Below, piece after piece: positions 61,656 through 64,000 of a DNA stretch of 64,000 nucleotides (the stretch's first letter is position 1; every line of letters starts with the position of its first letter). Both the position numbers and the translations under genes were made by a program. Origin of the DNA: Campylobacterales bacterium (GTDB lineage Bacteria > Campylobacterota > Campylobacteria > Campylobacterales > Sulfurovaceae); contig JACXUM010000020.1 in assembly GCA_014763895.1 (NCBI GenBank), positions 1 to 64,000 on the forward strand, given 5' to 3'. The notes under the pieces were generated by a model. The model was given only the letters and a program-made list of their open reading frames with translations, was not told where the DNA came from and searched no databases.

Positions 61656-62482
61656 TTTTCACCCTTGTTTAAAAGTATAAACCCTCTATCAAATCCTGCC
61701 AGATCCTGGTAAAAATCGATAGTTTGTACCCCTGTTTCATTTGCAAACGCTTGAAGCGGGGCCTTTTGATCATACCCCATTTCACAGGCAAGACAGGCGA
61801 TCCCTCTTTTCTGTACATCCAGTATAATCTGTTTTAAAAGCTCATCACCCACTTTTCCGCCAAAGAGCGCCTCTTTAGGTTCATAATCGGCCACATTGGG
61901 CTCAAGCACAAAGTCCTCTGCGATATAAGGAGGGTTGGAAACCACGAGTTGAACATCTTCCTTAATCTCATCCATTAGATTGCTTTTAAGCAACGTAATC
62001 TGACCCTGAAGTCCAAACTGTTCGATATTACGTGTCGCCACTTTTAAAGGAATATCACAGATATCGGTTGCAATGATCTTCAAATGGGGGAATTTCCGTG
62101 CCAATACGATACTAATAGCCCCTGACCCCACTCCTATCTCTACAATGCGGTTTATCCCTTTTTCTTCTATGATTCGCGAGACATGATCGATCAGAAGTTC
62201 GGTTTCGGGACGCGGGATGAGAACCCCATGCTCCACATAAAGCTCTATATCATAAAAACTTGCCTTATTGACAATATATTCATAAGGCTCATGTGCCGCT
62301 CTACGCAATACCAATGATTCAAAACCTTCAAAGTTTTGAACTTCTTTGTCCTCATACATATGCAAAAAAACCCGTTCTTTTTGCATATGATGTGCCAATA
62401 AAAGCTCTGCTTCGAGTACTGGACGTTCACAGCTTTGGGCCAATCTCTCGCGAGCCCAAACCAAACACTCTTTAACCCTCAA
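61652..62482 (-). CDS. prmC: Release factor glutamine methyltransferase
   Basis: PrmC methylates the GGQ glutamine of release factors. The 276 residues have the SAM-binding VEIGVGSGAISIVLAR, the catalytic VVSNPPYIAEDF (NPPY), and the N-terminal helical domain (HMQKERVFLHMYED, RRAAHEPYEYIVNKASFYDIELYV). It lies between the M48 peptidase and DUF4149 genes in one operon. Confidence 0.94.
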   Translation of the reverse strand: MRVKECLVWARERLAQSCERPVLEAELLLAHHMQKERVFLHMYEDKEVQNFEGFESLVLRRAAHEPYEYIVNKASFYDIELYVEHGVLIPRPETELLIDHVSRIIEEKGINRIVEIGVGSGAISIVLARKFPHLKIIATDICDIPLKVATRNIEQFGLQGQITLLKSNLMDEIKEDVQLVVSNPPYIAEDFVLEPNVADYEPKEALFGGKVGDELLKQIILDVQKRGIACLACEMGYDQKAPLQAFANETGVQTIDFYQDLAGFDRGFILLNKGEK

Positions 62483-62507
62483 AAAAGACCCCTTACCTCA
62501 AAAATAA

Positions 62508-63788
62508 TCAATGTTCTTGTTGATCTAAAAAAGTAAAAATACCGTCTTTTGGCATTTCACTTTTCTGTATCTCATCAATATCTGTATGGCTAGCATCATA
62601 TCCCAATGCTTTCAGCCTTTCCAAAACCGGCGGATGGGTATAGTAAAAAAAGATCACTAAAGGATGGGATTTTGGAAAGGACTTATTTTCAGTTACCAGT
62701 TTGAACAGTGCCGAAACAAGATTCTCTTTTCCACCCATTTGCGATCCGAAATCATCCGCTTCGTACTCATTATGCCGACTGACGTAACTCATGAACGGAG
62801 TAAAGACAAAACTGACCAACGGCAAAAGAAGCATCAATACTGCAATCTGTGCTCCAGCTGTGGGCATAATGCCCATCTGAATAAAGAGTTCGTCAGGCAA
62901 ATGTCCGAACAGATAAAAAGAGATAAATAAAAGCAATCCCATCAATCCGATATTTTTCCAGATATCCCCATGTGTAAAATGGCCCAGCTCATGTCCCAAA
63001 ACTGCCAAAAGCTCTCTGTTATTCAATTTGTGCAATAGCGTATCAAACAATACAACCCGTTTGCTTTTCCCCAATCCTCCAAAATAAGCATTCAGACGGT
63101 TGTCTCTTTTACTTGCATCCATCACAAAGATTCCGTCACTTTTGAGGCCAACCTTTTCCATCAGTTCAGTGATTGACTCTTTGAGTTCCCCATCATTGAT
63201 CGGTTCAAATTTGTTGAATATCGGGGCGATCACCGTAGGGTACAGTACGTTGACTAAAACCGCAACTGTAAAGATCAGCAAAAATCCCCAAAGCCACCAT
63301 AATGCACTGGTAAAAATGATCCATGCCAAGAGAGCAAACAATGCCCCACCCAGTACAAAAAACATCAAAGCAGACTTGATCGTATCAATGACAAATAGCT
63401 TTGGTGTCATCTGGTTAAATCCGAACTCCTCATCGATTTTGAATTTTTGATACAGCTCAAAAGGAAGTCCAACGATATAATTGATCACTACAAATCCAAA
63501 CAAAAAAAACACAGCAGCAATGATCCCACCTTGCATATCAAACAGTGAAGCCATCCAGGCAAACCCAGCAAAAACCCACCACAGGAACATCAAATAATCC
63601 ACAAATGATTCAACCAAAGAGAGTTTTTCTTTTGCAACGGCGTACTTGGCGGCTACAAGGTATTTGTCTGCGCTCATCAGAACCGGTGCTTTACGTTTTT
63701 CCTCGTTAATATAACCGATCTGCATAATAGAAATATAGATTCTCATCATCGTATAGAGCGAATAGATAGCCACAATGGTTTGCAACAT
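62508..63788 (-). CDS. M48 family zinc metallopeptidase
   Basis: A Ste24/CAAX-type membrane protease of about 426 residues: multiple helices, a zinc motif in AVLGHELGHFTHGD, and the third ligand in EYEADDFGSQMG. Start at ATG 63788 is chosen for the AAAGG about 9 bases upstream; a longer frame opens earlier without one. The closest bacterial relatives process or degrade membrane proteins. It opens the operon that ends at apaH, and is divergent from the ABC-F gene. Confidence 0.88.
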   Translation of the reverse strand: MLQTIVAIYSLYTMMRIYISIMQIGYINEEKRKAPVLMSADKYLVAAKYAVAKEKLSLVESFVDYLMFLWWVFAGFAWMASLFDMQGGIIAAVFFLFGFVVINYIVGLPFELYQKFKIDEEFGFNQMTPKLFVIDTIKSALMFFVLGGALFALLAWIIFTSALWWLWGFLLIFTVAVLVNVLYPTVIAPIFNKFEPINDGELKESITELMEKVGLKSDGIFVMDASKRDNRLNAYFGGLGKSKRVVLFDTLLHKLNNRELLAVLGHELGHFTHGDIWKNIGLMGLLLFISFYLFGHLPDELFIQMGIMPTAGAQIAVLMLLLPLVSFVFTPFMSYVSRHNEYEADDFGSQMGGKENLVSALFKLVTENKSFPKSHPLVIFFYYTHPPVLERLKALGYDASHTDIDEIQKSEMPKDGIFTFLDQQEH

Positions 63789-63868
63789 GTCAAAATACCT
63801 TTTATATGATTGTTTCATGAAATATAGCAAGAAGAGCTTTATCAAGCCTTAAAGCACTCCAACTTTGC

Positions 63869-63874
63869 TATAAT
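63869..63874 (+). promoter_or_regulatory. -10 box of the ABC-F gene
   Basis: TTTGCTATAAT is an extended -10 motif, 26 bases before the start of the gene at 63900. AAGGA follows at 63889-63893, 6 bases before the GTG start. Confidence 0.55.
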
Positions 63875-63899
63875 TGCGCTATTTAAACAAGGAAATAGT

Positions 63900-64000
63900 G
63901 TGGCACTGATCGATCTTTTCAACATCAAAAAACAGTATGACATCAAACTACTGCTTGATGATGTGGATTTTCATCTCAATGAGGGGGAGCGCATCGCCAT
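63900..64000 (+). CDS. ABC-F ATPase (Uup-like), 5' end only
   Basis: About 33 codons from a GTG read ALIDLFNIKKQYDIKL, then LLDDVDFHLNEGERIA, the beginning of the first ABC domain just before Walker A. The gene runs off the right edge. ABC-F proteins act on ribosomes or DNA rather than in transport. The subfamily (Uup or similar) cannot be fixed from this piece. Confidence 0.75.
   Translation, partial: MALIDLFNIKKQYDIKLLLDDVDFHLNEGERIA

Noticed and set aside
1-64000. tRNA or rRNA genes
   Set aside because: The gaps between genes are short, and none showed a tRNA TPsiC/anticodon pattern or rRNA sequence by eye; a covariance search would be needed to exclude them.

Overview
The window looks like the chromosome of a campylobacterotal (epsilonproteobacterial) chemolithotroph, most like the Sulfurovum/Sulfuricurvum group. 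This is inferred from gene families and gene order, not from a database match. The run murJ-cysS-msbA-pyrD-M16 peptidase-dapA-enoyl reductase (6.4-15.8 kb) matches, as I recall it, the order around Cj0801-Cj0807 of Campylobacter jejuni. A UbiD-type enzyme of the futalosine menaquinone route, a DUF2018 protein, hemA next to a polyprenyl synthase, and an AT-leaning base composition with short intergenic gaps fit the same phylum.

Region 1 (1-6.4 kb, minus strand) is a type V-A CRISPR-Cas locus: the leader-proximal repeat at the left edge, a leader, cas2, cas1, cas4, a broken cas12a, and a WYL-domain regulator upstream. Cas1, Cas2 and Cas4 look intact. cas12a has lost about 90 codons of the REC2 region, and its two halves are in different frames. 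Region 2 (6.4-16.4 kb, plus strand) is a core operon for cell wall, lipid A export, pyrimidine, lysine and phospholipid synthesis. Region 3 (16.4-22.0 kb) holds porin-feoB-feoA-porin, with two Fur-type boxes before feoB and a scar of gene remnants after it, sitting between pgsA and rseP. Region 4 (22.0-23.8 kb) is rseP-yggS.

Region 5 (23.8-28.7 kb, minus) has a lipoprotein with two haem motifs, a PhoX-like lipoprotein, a PerR-like regulator and a 2-Cys peroxiredoxin. Region 6 (28.8-36.8 kb, minus) is one long operon: DUF2018, polyprenyl synthase, hemA, proS, fxsA, a DsbC-like protein, hemC and a UbiD decarboxylase. proS lacks its C-terminal anticodon-binding domain and runs into fxsA. Region 7 (36.8-42.0 kb) has a TonB-receptor-like protein, a small periplasmic protein and a GGDEF/EAL protein in tight overlap, with a LuxI/FeeM-like acyltransferase divergent from them.

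Region 8 (42.0-49.7 kb) has rsmH-ftsL-RND pump, a class II aldolase-like protein, and trkA-trkH, both of which carry a one-base frameshift near the start. Region 9 (49.9-58.8 kb) has a Sel1-type protein with an internal duplication, bioA, ppiD-ftsA-ftsZ, and a YgiB/YgiC-like pair followed by a tiny TTG-start gene. Region 10 (58.9-64 kb) has ppk2, then the operon M48 peptidase-prmC-DUF4149-hypoxanthine/uracil DNA glycosylase-apaH, and the first codons of an ABC-F ATPase.

The strongest anomalies are the broken cas12a, the truncated proS and the paired trk frameshifts. Several such lesions in one window mean an assembly or consensus error must be excluded before any biological reading. I saw no tRNA, rRNA or complete insertion sequence.
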